Shown in pieces: positions 30,885 through 40,407 of a DNA stretch of 64,000 bases. This DNA is from Vibrio algarum (GTDB taxonomy: Bacteria; Pseudomonadota; Gammaproteobacteria; Enterobacterales; Vibrionaceae). The notes beneath the pieces were generated by a model that had not been told where the DNA came from, searched no databases, and saw nothing but the letters and a program-made list of their open reading frames with translations. Where the stretch lies: assembly GCF_028204155.1 (NCBI RefSeq), contig NZ_JAQLOI010000001.1, positions 1-64,000 of the forward strand, written 5' to 3'. A program made the position numbers and the translations under genes. Every line of letters begins with the position of its first letter. The stretch's first letter is position 1.

Positions 30885-31601
30885 TTAACCAGATGCTACT
30901 AAATACGCTAGATAAGTGACATACAAGGTTAAGATCGCAACGCCTGCCATGACAGCAGCATAAAATGTTTTTGCCAATGTCTCATATAGGTAGCTTGAGA
31001 AACTTTTCAGCCTTACAGCACTTCTAAACTCCAGTACAAACAACTGAGCTTTTTCCTTAATACTCAATCGTCTATCAACGCTAGTCGCCCGAGAATAGAA
31101 CACTGTCTGCTTCATGAATTTTAGTATTCTTTTCTCTGTTAACTCTAAAGGATTATCAGTGTAAAAAAGCAGTATTGAGGGGTGTTCGATACTAGATATG
31201 TCACACTTTCTTCGCTTCAAGAAGACCTGTATTCGCCCTGTATTCGAATGATTAATATCCAGTACTACACCATATTCAAAGTGAAGGGTATCTATCCTTT
31301 CCCCGTCTTTAGTTTCCCATTCACCCGTATTTGTCAGCCGATCGTTTTGGAAAAATTGTAACGAATCAAAGCCCCAATAACCATTTTCTACACAATTCAC
31401 ATCTGTTTTTTCTACTCGAAAATCGCTGAGGTAAGCTTTGTTTTCTTGCAAAAATTCAAGGAGAAATTCATATAAATGCTCTCTCACGATAGGCCAATTA
31501 ACATTAGCTATCTTCTTACGTAGTTGAGTTCTACGCTCTTTCTTTTGATGTATTTTCAGCCATTTATACAATGTCAATCTCTCTCGAAAAGTACATAACA
31601 C
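30885..31601 (-). CDS. Hypothetical cassette protein with C-terminal membrane anchor
   Basis: A protein of up to 238 residues that I do not recognise. It is soluble and mixed alpha/beta for about 200 residues, then has one hydrophobic helix near the C terminus (AAVMAGVAILTLYVTYLAYL). There is no ATG near the 5' end: the longest frame starts at a GTG at 31601 that overlaps the attC by 9 nt, and a TTG a few codons later is an alternative. It appears to be an integron-type cassette, given the attC immediately upstream. Confidence 0.6.
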   Translation of the reverse strand: MLCTFRERLTLYKWLKIHQKKERRTQLRKKIANVNWPIVREHLYEFLLEFLQENKAYLSDFRVEKTDVNCVENGYWGFDSLQFFQNDRLTNTGEWETKDGERIDTLHFEYGVVLDINHSNTGRIQVFLKRRKCDISSIEHPSILLFYTDNPLELTEKRILKFMKQTVFYSRATSVDRRLSIKEKAQLFVLEFRSAVRLKSFSSYLYETLAKTFYAAVMAGVAILTLYVTYLAYLVASG

Positions 31602-31719
31602 CCAATTAAGGGGTGAACAACACCTCCATCAACCTAACACATTGCGCCATAACCACTAAAATTGAAGTAGAAGCAGAAATGCCAAGCGTTGTGAATCGAT
31701 CTTAAACTGATTGTTATGT
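31593..31719 (-). repeat. Integron attC site (Vibrio superintegron type)
   Basis: A 127-bp imperfect palindrome bounded by ACATAACA (31593-31600) and TGTTATGT (31712-31719). Read on the minus strand it begins CATAACAATCAGTTTAAGA, contains TTCACAACGCTTGGCATTT and ends CACCCCTTAATTGGGTGTTA. This matches the layout and wording of Vibrio superintegron attC repeats. It directly follows the stop of the 31720-32265 gene, as expected for a gene cassette. No integron integrase is in the window. Confidence 0.85.
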
Positions 31720-32265
31720 TTAAATCATATGCTTACGCATTAACTCTTTACATAGCTCGCTCAAATGTTCTGCACTCATGTTGATGTGAGCTCTTGAAGC
31801 TTTATATACATCATCAGCATTTACGCTATTACGTGCGAGCTCACCAGAGTTAGCTGCCCATATAAGTGGCATTTTGGTGATTGCATAATCTTCGCTGTCA
31901 AAGTCGATTCGTTGAAAGTACAGCCCATGAAGCATTTCCATTTTTGAAATGGACTGTTCAAATAGAGCGTATGCGGCAGGATCATTTCTATAGTAACCGC
32001 TTTCACACCTATAAGTCATACGTTGAATATCAGTAATCAACTTGTCACAAGCATTTGTATAGGCAATCGAAGCTTCATAAAACTCTTCAATTTTTTGGCA
32101 TATTAATTTTTTACGCTCTCGGCGGTTTGAATAGAACTGATTTACACCAAGTACGATCATAGCTATTGTTGCAGAAACAAGGATAGATATTGTTGTTACT
32201 ATGTTTCCTTCCGAAAATAATAAATCTACGATTTTAGACAAAGCTGAACTTTCCTCTTTAAACAA
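31720..32265 (-). CDS. Hypothetical cassette protein with N-terminal membrane helix
   Basis: A 181-residue protein with one membrane helix near the N terminus (about 22-44, TTISILVSATIAMIVLGVNQ), then a cytoplasmic helical domain beginning with a basic stretch (SNRRERKKL). I do not recognise the family. A stop codon abutting a clear attC site identifies it as an integron gene cassette. Function unknown; many such cassettes encode toxin-antitoxin or defence proteins. Confidence 0.7.
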   Translation of the reverse strand: MFKEESSALSKIVDLLFSEGNIVTTISILVSATIAMIVLGVNQFYSNRRERKKLICQKIEEFYEASIAYTNACDKLITDIQRMTYRCESGYYRNDPAAYALFEQSISKMEMLHGLYFQRIDFDSEDYAITKMPLIWAANSGELARNSVNADDVYKASRAHINMSAEHLSELCKELMRKHMI

Positions 32266-32576
32266 AACGCTTTATATACGGACATTTTCCGTCTATGTTG
32301 CTGCCATTTATTATGAAACTCAAATAGTATCAACTTGTTATGTGAATCGGCATATAGTTATGGGGGCGAATTACGGAAAATTCCGTATAAGAGATCAAAG
32401 TACGGATTAGATTAACTTGGCCTATTGGTCTATTGATGTACTGGTCAGTTGTTCCATTCGCAGGTTCTGAGAAGGTTTGGGGCAAAGGCGTGATAGAGCA
32501 ATCTGTCAGATCTGGTTACATCGTTGTTTCAGCTCTGATAGATTCAGTCCAGACTAATCCAGATAATAATCCTGAT
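32266..32576. other. Non-coding segment with palindromes
   Basis: About 310 nt between the cassette and the integrase. It holds ACGGACATTTTCCGT (about 32278-32292), TTGTTATGTG (about 32336-32345) and a perfect 16-bp palindrome TACGGAAAATTCCGTA (32372-32387). These could be parts of an eroded attC. No gene is seen. Confidence 0.5.
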
Positions 32577-33820
32577 TTACGCTGATACAATTCTAAGGCC
32601 TTTAAATCCGACTTCAAGCGTTTCGCCTTGAGCTGCACGCTCTATTCGTTCGCTCCACCAGTTCATCATCGGGCGACGAGGCTCAAAATAGTCAGTTCTG
32701 TTATACGCCCTTCTTATCTTATTTTCTTCTTCATGCGCGAGAGCTGACTCGATAAGATCACTATTAAAACCTTCCACATTCAAAGTGGTACTGGCAAGAG
32801 AGCGCAAACCATGAGCCGTTGTTCTACCTTCAAAACCCATACGCTTTAGAGCCATGTTGGCAGTTTGAGGGTGACTATGATCCTTTGGCTTTCTATCCGC
32901 TGGAAAAATGAATTCTCTATGTCCGGATATAGGCTTAATTTCTTCTAGAATCTCGATCATTTGATCCGTTAAGGGAACAAGGTGCTCTTTCTTCATCTTC
33001 ATCGTATCAGAAGGAATAACCCATACCCTGTTTTCTAGATCGACTTCTGACCATCGAGCACGTGCAGCTTCACCGGGGCGAACCATAGTGTGCAGTTGCC
33101 ACATTATTAAACAGCGAGTAACAATCTTAGTATTACTCGCCTTTATGGCATTAACTAGCTCCGGGAGCTCTTCAGGAGTAAGTGCTGGGTTATGAACAAC
33201 CTTCTTATTGGGATAAAGCTTTGTAATGTCTGAGATTGGATTAAACTCAATTGCACCAGAAGCAACACCCAGTCTCATTATCTCATTCAGGATAATACAT
33301 AGACGTTTTACTGTTTCGATCTTCCCTTCCCGAGCTATGGGGTCAAGAATACCCTTCACCAGCATAGGCTTAATATCGGTTAAAGGAAGAGGGTCGAGTT
33401 TATTAGACAGATACTTGGCAAGCATCTGCTTACGCTTAAAGTACGTGCTTTCTAGAGTGTTTTTTTCTTGAGATCTAGCCAACGTTCAGATTGTTTAGCA
33501 AAAGTATTTTCAATTGCTTCAAGTTCTTCTGTTTCCGTTGTGAGCTTATAGACTTTAGGATCAATGCCGTCAGCAACCAATGCTCTGGCTTCATCTCGTT
33601 TTTTTCTTGCTTGGGCTAGGGTTACTTCGGGGTAACTACCAAAACTGATCTTAAAACGTTTTTTAGTGATAGGTACAAGATAAGTGAAAAACCAAGATTT
33701 ACTGCCACTTGGTCGAATTCGCAGAGATAGACCATCGCCATCATTGAGCGAATATTCTTTTTCTTTCTGCTTAGCTTGCTTTACTTGAGTATTGGTTAGT
33801 GGGGTTACTTTCCTAGCCAT
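32577..33820 (-). pseudogene. P4-type tyrosine integrase, frameshifted in a poly-A tract
   Basis: An integrase of about 414 residues in two frames. The first (33820-33452) has the N-terminal DUF4102-type arm-binding domain: LTNTQVKQAKQKEKEYSLND and KRFKISFGSYPEVTLAQARK. The second (33482-32577) has the core and catalytic domains with an Arg at TMVRPGEAARARWSE, HGLRSLASTT and a C-terminal Tyr in RRAYNRTDYF. The break is in a 7-A run near 33459-33465; one extra A restores the frame. It starts 167 nt from tRNA-Leu and reads away from it, typical of tRNA islands. Sequencing error or slippage may explain the break. Confidence 0.88.
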
Positions 33821-33849
33821 AGTTCAGTTCCGCTCTACACTCAGGGTTA

Positions 33850-33878
33850 CTTGGGGTTACATAGAGGGTTACATAAAA
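33850..33878. repeat. Candidate integrase arm-type repeat, tRNA-proximal end
   Basis: Repeated GGGTTACATA units (GGGTTACATAGAGGGTTACA and TAAA) lie between the integrase start and the tRNA-Leu repeat. They match a similar pair at the other island end in the same orientation. Their position suggests integrase arm sites. Confidence 0.5.
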
Positions 33879-33980
33879 GGCTGGATTTCACAAGATGGGG
33901 GTAGACGCCTATAGACGGCATATTGGCTGAAACCCTTGGTATATATAACAAAAAAGGACGTCCGTAGACGTCCTTCTTCT

Positions 33981-34005
33981 TAAATATGGTACCGGTGGGC
34001 GGACT
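33981..34005. repeat. Island end repeat (att, tRNA-Leu copy)
   Basis: A 25-bp segment covering the last 19 nt of tRNA-Leu and 6 nt of flank. It is repeated at 13394-13417 with one base missing. The tRNA is kept intact by the element's copy, as usual for P4-type integration. Confidence 0.85.
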
Positions 34006-34071
34006 TGAACCGCCACGCCTTTCGGCAACGGATTTTGAATCCGTCGTGTATACCAATTTCACCACACCGGC
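33987..34071 (-). tRNA. tRNA-Leu (anticodon CAA)
   Basis: An 85-nt class II tRNA with a long variable arm and encoded CCA. The anticodon stem-loop ACGGATTCAAAATCCGT gives CAA. It starts GCCGGTGTGGTGAAATTGGT. Its 3' end is the integration site of the island on its left. Confidence 0.96.
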
Positions 34072-34304
34072 ATCTTGGGCTAAACCCTTAATGTGTTGAG
34101 CATTATACGGATGAAACTAAGTGGTGCAAGAGTAATAAACTGATTTGTGAGTTGGTTGCTGATAAATTAACCGCAGACACCCAAAAGGCTAGGTTAAAAA
34201 GAACAACATATTCTCCAAAAAGAGTAGATATTGACCAGCGCCTCTCTTTTCAAACTGACTTCAAGTCTATATGCTGTTTGAAAAATTATATTTGAAAAAT
34301 CAAT

Positions 34305-34781
34305 ATGACAATAAAACACACTTTACCCCCTGCAGGAGTTTTGCGACGCTTGGCTGCCCTCTTGTATGATGGGCTAATCATCCTAGCGATTGAAATGTTT
34401 GCTGCTGGACTAATAATTGCCATTCTTGAGGCTTTTGTCGCCTTAGGTATTATGACTTATGGCTCTTATCAAGGCCCTAGCGGATTACTAAGTACTCACC
34501 CTTTCTGGAGCCATGTATTCACCATTTATTTGGGCGTCATTTGGGTTGGTTTTTTTGTCTACTTCTGGACGAAAGCCGGGCAAACTGTGGGTATGAGAAC
34601 TTGGAAGTTACGGGTTCAGAATCCAGATGGAAGCCTAATTTCTCGAACTCAAGCATTAATACGTATTGGCACTTCTATTTTCGGGCTTGCTAATCTTCTC
34701 GTTCCTTTAGACCCTCAAAAACGTGGCTTCCATGATATTTGGGCAAAAACAGAAGTTGTCGTGTTACCCAAAGTACTATAA
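34305..34781 (+). CDS. RDD family membrane protein
   Basis: A 158-residue inner-membrane protein of the RDD family. The defining residues are seen as GVLRRLAALLYDGLII near the N terminus. Three or four hydrophobic helices follow, then TVGMRTWKLRVQNPDG and a C-terminal KRGFHDIWAKTEVV. RDD proteins are of uncertain function; some affect Na+/H+ exchange. It is the first core gene right of the island and converges on the reductase gene at a shared terminator. Confidence 0.9.
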   Translation: MTIKHTLPPAGVLRRLAALLYDGLIILAIEMFAAGLIIAILEAFVALGIMTYGSYQGPSGLLSTHPFWSHVFTIYLGVIWVGFFVYFWTKAGQTVGMRTWKLRVQNPDGSLISRTQALIRIGTSIFGLANLLVPLDPQKRGFHDIWAKTEVVVLPKVL

Positions 34782-34831
34782 ACAAACATTGCCCTACTCA
34801 TTTATCGATCCTAACACTCATTATATTCCAC

Positions 34832-34874
34832 AGTAAAAAGCGATCACTCAACGAGTAAATGATCGCTTTTTACT
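34832..34874. terminator. Bidirectional terminator
   Basis: AGTAAAAAGCGATCA pairs with TGATCGCTTTTTACT around a 13-nt loop. A and T runs on both sides make it work in both directions, ending the RDD gene (+) and the reductase/CoA-transferase operon (-). Confidence 0.9.
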
Positions 34875-34878
34875 CATG

Positions 34879-35595
34879 TTAAAGCACCAACCCCCCATCA
34901 ATCTTAAGTACCTGCCCCGTAATGAACTTACTTTTATCAGACGCAAGAAAAGCAACCCCATCAGCAATATCTTGTGCTGAACCCATTCTTCCCAAAGGCG
35001 TTTTTCCTTCCATAAATGCGATAACTTTTTCAGGTAACTCATTCGTCATTTCGGTTGAGATAAAACCTGGAGCAACACAATTAACTCGTATCTGAGCTCC
35101 CTTCCTAGCTAGTTCTTTGGCCCACCCTTTACTCATGCTAATAACGCCCCCTTTTGAGGCTGCATAATTGGTTTGACCGATGTTGCCGTCAGTCCCAACG
35201 ATAGAGGATATATTGATAATGCTCCCCTCTCCTTTCTGCAGCATTAGTTTTGATACCTGCTGAGTAAGCATAAATACGGCTTTAAGATTCACATCTAGCA
35301 CCATATCCCAATCACTAGAAAGCATCTCTCCAAGCATTGCATCTCTTGTAATTCCTGCATTATTAACTAATACATCTACACCATGAAATCGCTCATTGAT
35401 TTCTTCAACAGTTTTCTCGACAGCTGTTTGGTCACAGAGATCGAGTTGATAGTCATAGAGTTCCCCACTTTTGTGCCACTCTATTGGTGCCATATCAATG
35501 GCAAGAACGAAAAAACCATCCTCAATTAATTGCTGGCTAATAGCCTTACCTATACCTCGAGCAGCTCCCGTCACTATTGCGATTTTTTTATCCAT
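34879..35595 (-). CDS. Short-chain 3-oxoacyl (acetoacetyl-CoA/ACP) reductase
   Basis: A 238-residue NAD(P)H-dependent short-chain dehydrogenase. The cofactor motif GAARGIG (about 10-16), NNAG, the catalytic Ser in INISSI and YAASKGG with Tyr/Lys are all present, as is the C-terminal DGG. It resembles FabG and PhaB. Its start codon directly follows the stop of the CoA-transferase gene, so they form an operon. Together they suggest acetoacetyl-CoA/3-hydroxybutyrate metabolism rather than fatty-acid synthesis. No PHA synthase is in the window. Confidence 0.88.
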   Translation of the reverse strand: MDKKIAIVTGAARGIGKAISQQLIEDGFFVLAIDMAPIEWHKSGELYDYQLDLCDQTAVEKTVEEINERFHGVDVLVNNAGITRDAMLGEMLSSDWDMVLDVNLKAVFMLTQQVSKLMLQKGEGSIINISSIVGTDGNIGQTNYAASKGGVISMSKGWAKELARKGAQIRVNCVAPGFISTEMTNELPEKVIAFMEGKTPLGRMGSAQDIADGVAFLASDKSKFITGQVLKIDGGLVL

Positions 35596-37155
35596 CTATT
35601 GGTTCATCCTTAAATCAAAATGAGTTTGAAAAATTTTACTGTCCATCTCTATCAGTTCAGGCGAGACCATAGGCCTAAAGTCCATTAGGGAAAGAATATC
35701 TTTTTCTAAATCGATTCCAGGCGCTATTTCTATTAGCTCCATGTCTGAATTATATAGTTTGAATACCGCTCTCTCAGTAATATAGAGCACTGGTTTCTTA
35801 CTTAACTGAGCTTGCTTTGCACTAAATGTAATCTGTTCGACCTTAGATAAGAACTTGGCTTTTTTGCCTTCTGAAAGGATTTTCAAACGGCCGTTATCGC
35901 ATTCGACTTCCAAACCTTTTGCGGTAAATGTTCCGCAAAAATAGACCTGTTTAGCATTCTGAGTAATATTTATAAACCCACCGCATCCAGCAATTTTTTC
36001 ACCAAAACGAGAAACATTAATATCTCCATGTTTATCGCATTGTGCTAAACCAAGAAATGCTTGATCGATGCCTCCCCCATCGTAAAAATCAAACATCTGA
36101 TCTTGGCTTATGATTGCCTGAGGATAAGAAGACGCTCCAAAATCTAACCCTCCCGCTGGAGTACCTCCCACAGCTCCTGGTTCAACGGTCAATACGAATT
36201 GATCGAGAATGCCCGATTCATTAGCCACAGCTGCAATGTATTCCGGTACCCCAATACCCAGATTGAGTATCGAGCCACATTGAAGTTCTAATGCTGCTCT
36301 GCGCGCTATAATTGTTTTGGCATCGAGTTTTAAAGTAGAAAAATTCTCTGGCTGTTTAGCGGTAGACGATTTGCCAACAAAGGCTGGATTCATTTGAGTG
36401 GCAAAGGTTTGCATATGTTCGGTTATATCGTGACACTCAACCACTGCGTCGACAAATATCCCAGGAATTTTGACGGCATGTGGGGATAACGCACCAGATT
36501 TAACCACCTGCTTTACTTGGACAATTACTTTTCCACCACTGTTTTTAGCGGCTTGAGCGGCGGCTAAACTTTCCACAATAAGGCACTCATCTTCCATCGT
36601 GATATTGCCATTTTCATCCGCTGTTGTTCCACGTAACAGGGCAATGTCAACAGGTAACTTATGGTAAAAAAGGTGCTCTTCTCCTTGTAGTTGGATTAGC
36701 TCAACCCAATCTTCTTTCGTCGCACAATTAATTTTTCCGCCTTCAATTCTGGGGTCAACAAAAGTACCAAGACCAACTTTACTTATGGTGCCCAACTTTC
36801 CGGCTGCGGTATCTCTAAGGAGGTGTGAAATAATGCCTTGAGGCAGGTTATAGCCGTGAATAAGCTCAGCTACAGCAAGCTCTTGCAGTTTAGGCACTAA
36901 GCCCCAGTGTCCTCCAATCACCCTAGAAACCAAACCTGGTTTAGCTAAGTGATTGACAGCCCTTCCTTTTCCGTCTCCTTGCCCTGCTGCGAAAATTAAC
37001 GTTAGATCTTTAGGTGCGGCAAATTTGTCAAACCTTTCTCCAATTGCTCTTTCGATCGCTTCAGGAACAACACTACCGATAAAGCCTCCTAGCATTATCG
37101 CTTGTCCGTCTTCTATCCATTCTGCTGCTTGTTGTGCTGTGAGCTGAGTGACCAC
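35596..37155 (-). CDS. Acyl-CoA:acetate / 3-oxoacid CoA-transferase (YdiF-like)
   Basis: A 519-residue family I CoA-transferase with alpha and beta halves in one chain, as in YdiF and propionate CoA-transferase. The N-terminal half has GGFIGSVVPEAIERAI and the acyl-CoA-binding glycine segments. The C-terminal half has LNLGIGVPEYIA and the active-site Glu in TVEPGAVGGTPAGG. It moves CoA between short-chain acids such as acetate, acetoacetate or butyrate. GTG start at 37155 follows GGAAGGTGAATA. It abuts the reductase gene with no gap. Confidence 0.9.
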   Translation of the reverse strand: MVTQLTAQQAAEWIEDGQAIMLGGFIGSVVPEAIERAIGERFDKFAAPKDLTLIFAAGQGDGKGRAVNHLAKPGLVSRVIGGHWGLVPKLQELAVAELIHGYNLPQGIISHLLRDTAAGKLGTISKVGLGTFVDPRIEGGKINCATKEDWVELIQLQGEEHLFYHKLPVDIALLRGTTADENGNITMEDECLIVESLAAAQAAKNSGGKVIVQVKQVVKSGALSPHAVKIPGIFVDAVVECHDITEHMQTFATQMNPAFVGKSSTAKQPENFSTLKLDAKTIIARRAALELQCGSILNLGIGVPEYIAAVANESGILDQFVLTVEPGAVGGTPAGGLDFGASSYPQAIISQDQMFDFYDGGGIDQAFLGLAQCDKHGDINVSRFGEKIAGCGGFINITQNAKQVYFCGTFTAKGLEVECDNGRLKILSEGKKAKFLSKVEQITFSAKQAQLSKKPVLYITERAVFKLYNSDMELIEIAPGIDLEKDILSLMDFRPMVSPELIEMDSKIFQTHFDLRMNQ

Positions 37156-37272
37156 TATTCACCTTCCTTGTTTTCCTTACAGGATAGCGATTGTTAACAA
37201 TAAGTTAAATTGCAAATATAGAAAGAGATAATTTCATAAATGAAACAATAAGAAATGGAATTGGACTGTTAG

Positions 37273-37296
37273 AAAAAACGGAGCCATCGGCTCCGT
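37273..37296 (-). terminator. Terminator of the RND efflux operon
   Basis: On the minus strand, ACGGAGCC-GAT-GGCTCCGT is followed by TTTTTT. It lies just past the stop of the pump gene. Confidence 0.88.
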
Positions 37297-37306
37297 CTGT
37301 TTATGA

Positions 37307-40300
37307 TTAAAGTTCTTTGTGTTTATGGATAAACCCCCAATCGGCCAATATGGAGTAAGCCGCAGGAATCATAAACAATACTAAGACTGTAGAAGCAAAA
37401 ATGCCGAATACAATAGAGATAACAAGTGGCTGTATGACCTGAGCCTGTAAACTGGTCTCGGTGAGCAATGGGAGTAACCCTGCAGCCGTAGTCATAGAGG
37501 TTAGAAATACAGCTCTGAACCTTTCACGACTTGCTTTCACAACCGAGTCATGGACATTATCTCCTTCATCTACGTGATGTCGAATATATTGAACCAGCAA
37601 TATCGAGTCATTCACTACTATGCCTGCTAACGATACAAAACCCATCATACTCGGCATACTTAGAGAGTGTCCCAAAAGGAAATGCCCCCAAACAACACCG
37701 ATAAAGGCAAGTGGGATTGCAAGCATTACGACAAAGGGTTCAAGATAACTGCGAAATTGATAGCTAAGAATAACAAAAACACCAAATAGCCCAAGTAAGA
37801 AGCCTTTACCCATCGATGCTCCAGTCTTAGCAGAATCTTCAGATTGCCCTTCAAAGTCAAATCGTAAGCCGGGGTATTTCATTTTCAGCTTTGGTGCTTG
37901 TTCTGACTGAAATTGAGCGATGATGGCGGCAGAGCTTACCTTTGAGTTATCAACATCGCCATAGACACTGATTGTCCGAAGCCCATCGATACGTTGAATA
38001 CGAACGTAGTTTCTCTGAAAATCCAACGTCGCAATCGTGCCAAGTGGGATCTGACTACCATCTGTCATTATGATAGGAAAATTCGCTAACTGTTGCAGGT
38101 CTCCAGCTTGAACTTTATCTAAACGAACTTCAATTGAGATATTTTCCACTCCAATTTGAATTTCATCGGCTGTTTGCCCAAAGAAGGCAGCCCTAAGCTG
38201 ACTTGCGATGATTTGCCCATTTACGCCATATGTTTCTGCACCTGGACGAAGCTTTATCAGCACTTCTTCCTTGCCCATGCGCATATCATCCAACACGCCA
38301 TGTACACCGTAAAACTCATTTAGATAATTTTGAATATCTATAGACGCTGCCTTTAGCTCATCAAGATCATCGTGTTTTGCTCGAATTTCTATATCTCGAC
38401 CGCCCGGTCCCATGGTTGGTTGTTTAAAGACCAGTGAAATCGGTTCAGCAAGCTCACCTATATCTTCGCGCCACGCATCAACAAAATCATCGATAACCGT
38501 ATTCCGTATTTCTGCCCCTAAAAGATCAAGGCGCACAGTAGCTATATGTGGACCTGATTCATCGGCATCCTGATTTGCATTAAACTGACTGGTAATATGT
38601 TTCACGAGAGGAACGCCGCCTTCCATCTCCTCGGTCCACTTTGTATTCAGCCTCTTTGCCGACTCAACCAATTTTTCAACCACAATTTCAGTTTGACTTA
38701 AAGATGACCCCGGAGGCAAAATAATTCTTGCTTCGGCAATATCACCATCAAGTTCAGGGAATGGTACAAACTTAACCGCACCACCAACGATAAGAGAGAT
38801 TGAGGCAAGTAACATGGCAAATACAGCGCCAATAAAGGCATATCGGTATTTAACTACTTTATCCACTGCGTAGATAAGTGTGGTATTACGAAATTTTTCA
38901 AATCGTTCTAACAACACTCGTTTGAATTTCACTGGCTCACGCTCTTTCTTTGCCTTGTGTAGAGAATGAGAAAGGTGATTTGGAAGAATTAAGAATGCTT
39001 CAACAAGACTTAAGGAGAGCACCAAAATCAAGACTTGTGGTACTGCTTTGAGTACAGCACCCATTTCTCCATCCAGAAAGAGTAAACTTCCAAAGATACA
39101 CACTGTAGTTAAAAAGGAGGATATGACACCTGGAAGTACTTTTTTAACACCGTTAACAACCGCGTCATCTATTTTTTGTCCTCGATCTAAATGCGAAGCA
39201 ATGGATTCTGCAATCACAATGGCATCATCCATCATGATACCTATCGCCATCAATAGCCCAACTAAAGACATTATGTTGATAGATAATCCCAGCTGAGCCA
39301 TCAAAAATAGCCCCCCATAAATGCGACGGGTAAACCAGCTGCGACCCAAAATGAGTATCTAAAACTAAAGAAAAGCCACATGGTAGCGAATACTAATATG
39401 ATACCCTGCCAGCCATTGCGCACCATCATTGTCAAACGGTCCCACAATACCGACGATAGATCATTTGTTAATTCTAAAGTGACACCATCAGGGGCTACCA
39501 AACGCATATCATCAACAAATCGAACAACATTATCTTTAATTCTTAATGCATCATCTTCTTTGTTTTTACTAATTTTTAGCAGAGCAGATGGGTGCCCATC
39601 AAATAGTACCTTTTGTTCATCTAGTTCAAACCTATCCGTTATAGTTGCAATATCTCTTAAGCGAACAATCGATCCATTAGGTCCAGAGCCAATAACAAGT
39701 GTATTTAGCTCTTCAGGTGTTACTCGTCTTTCATCAAAACGAATCAAAAAGTTTTTGTCTGGCGTTTCAATATTACCACTTGGCAGTTTGATGTTTTGTT
39801 TACCGATCTGTGTGGCTATATCACCAACACTAAGACCTAATTGACGAATAGCCTGAGTATTCAGTTCAACTCTATATTGATGATCTGAAAACCCGCTAAC
39901 ATCAACAAGGGATACGCCATAATCAAGCTTCATAGTGCGCTTTAATTCTTCCGCATAAGCTTTAAGTTCAGGCCACGAGGTGTCCGCGGTAATAGCGACA
40001 TCAACAACAGGCTCATTCCAATCTAATTCCTGAACGACTGGAGACTCTATTTCTGAAGGGAAGTCATTTATTGAGTCTATTTGTGTTTGTACATCCACCA
40101 GCATCCTGCTGATATCGGCTTTTTCGTTAAGCTTTATAATCAACCTTGCAGAGCCTTCGACCGCTTCACAGCGCGTCTCTTCAATATTCGCTAGGCCATC
40201 AACTGCATCTTCAATACGAATACAGATACTCTCTTCAACTTCTTGTGGTGACGCACCAGGGTACACCACACCAGCCATAATATATGGGGGGCTAAACTCA

Positions 40301-40407
40301 GGGAAGGTTTCTCGCTTTATTGTAGAAAGAGAGGTAATACCTAATATTAGCAGCGATAACATCAACAAATTCGATGCGGTAGGATGCTTAGTAAAGAAAC
40401 GGATCAT
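37307..40407 (-). pseudogene. RND efflux pump (AcrB-like), frameshifted in a poly-G tract
   Basis: An RND inner-membrane transporter of about 1,033 residues in two frames. The first (40407-39301) has MIRFFTKHPTASNLLMLSLL and the first porter domain; it stops after VAFMGGYF. The second continues LFLMAQLGLSINIMSLVGLL, IGIMMDDAIVIAES with the proton-relay DD, and ends with helices 8-12. The break is in ATGGGGGGCTA: seven Gs instead of six would restore VAFMGGLFLMAQ. It is coupled to the adaptor gene (4-nt overlap). No outer-membrane TolC-type gene follows. The single-base loss may be a sequencing error or real. Confidence 0.88.

Noticed and set aside
33452..33482. Programmed -1 frameshift in the integrase
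   Set aside because: The A7 tract is read as AAG AAA AAA ACA, so the P-site slip would be AAA to GAA, a poor slippery site; other genes here share the same one-base homopolymer loss.
33847..34065. 72-codon frame over tRNA-Leu
   Set aside because: It is the translated tRNA-Leu gene and flank, a frequent false call.
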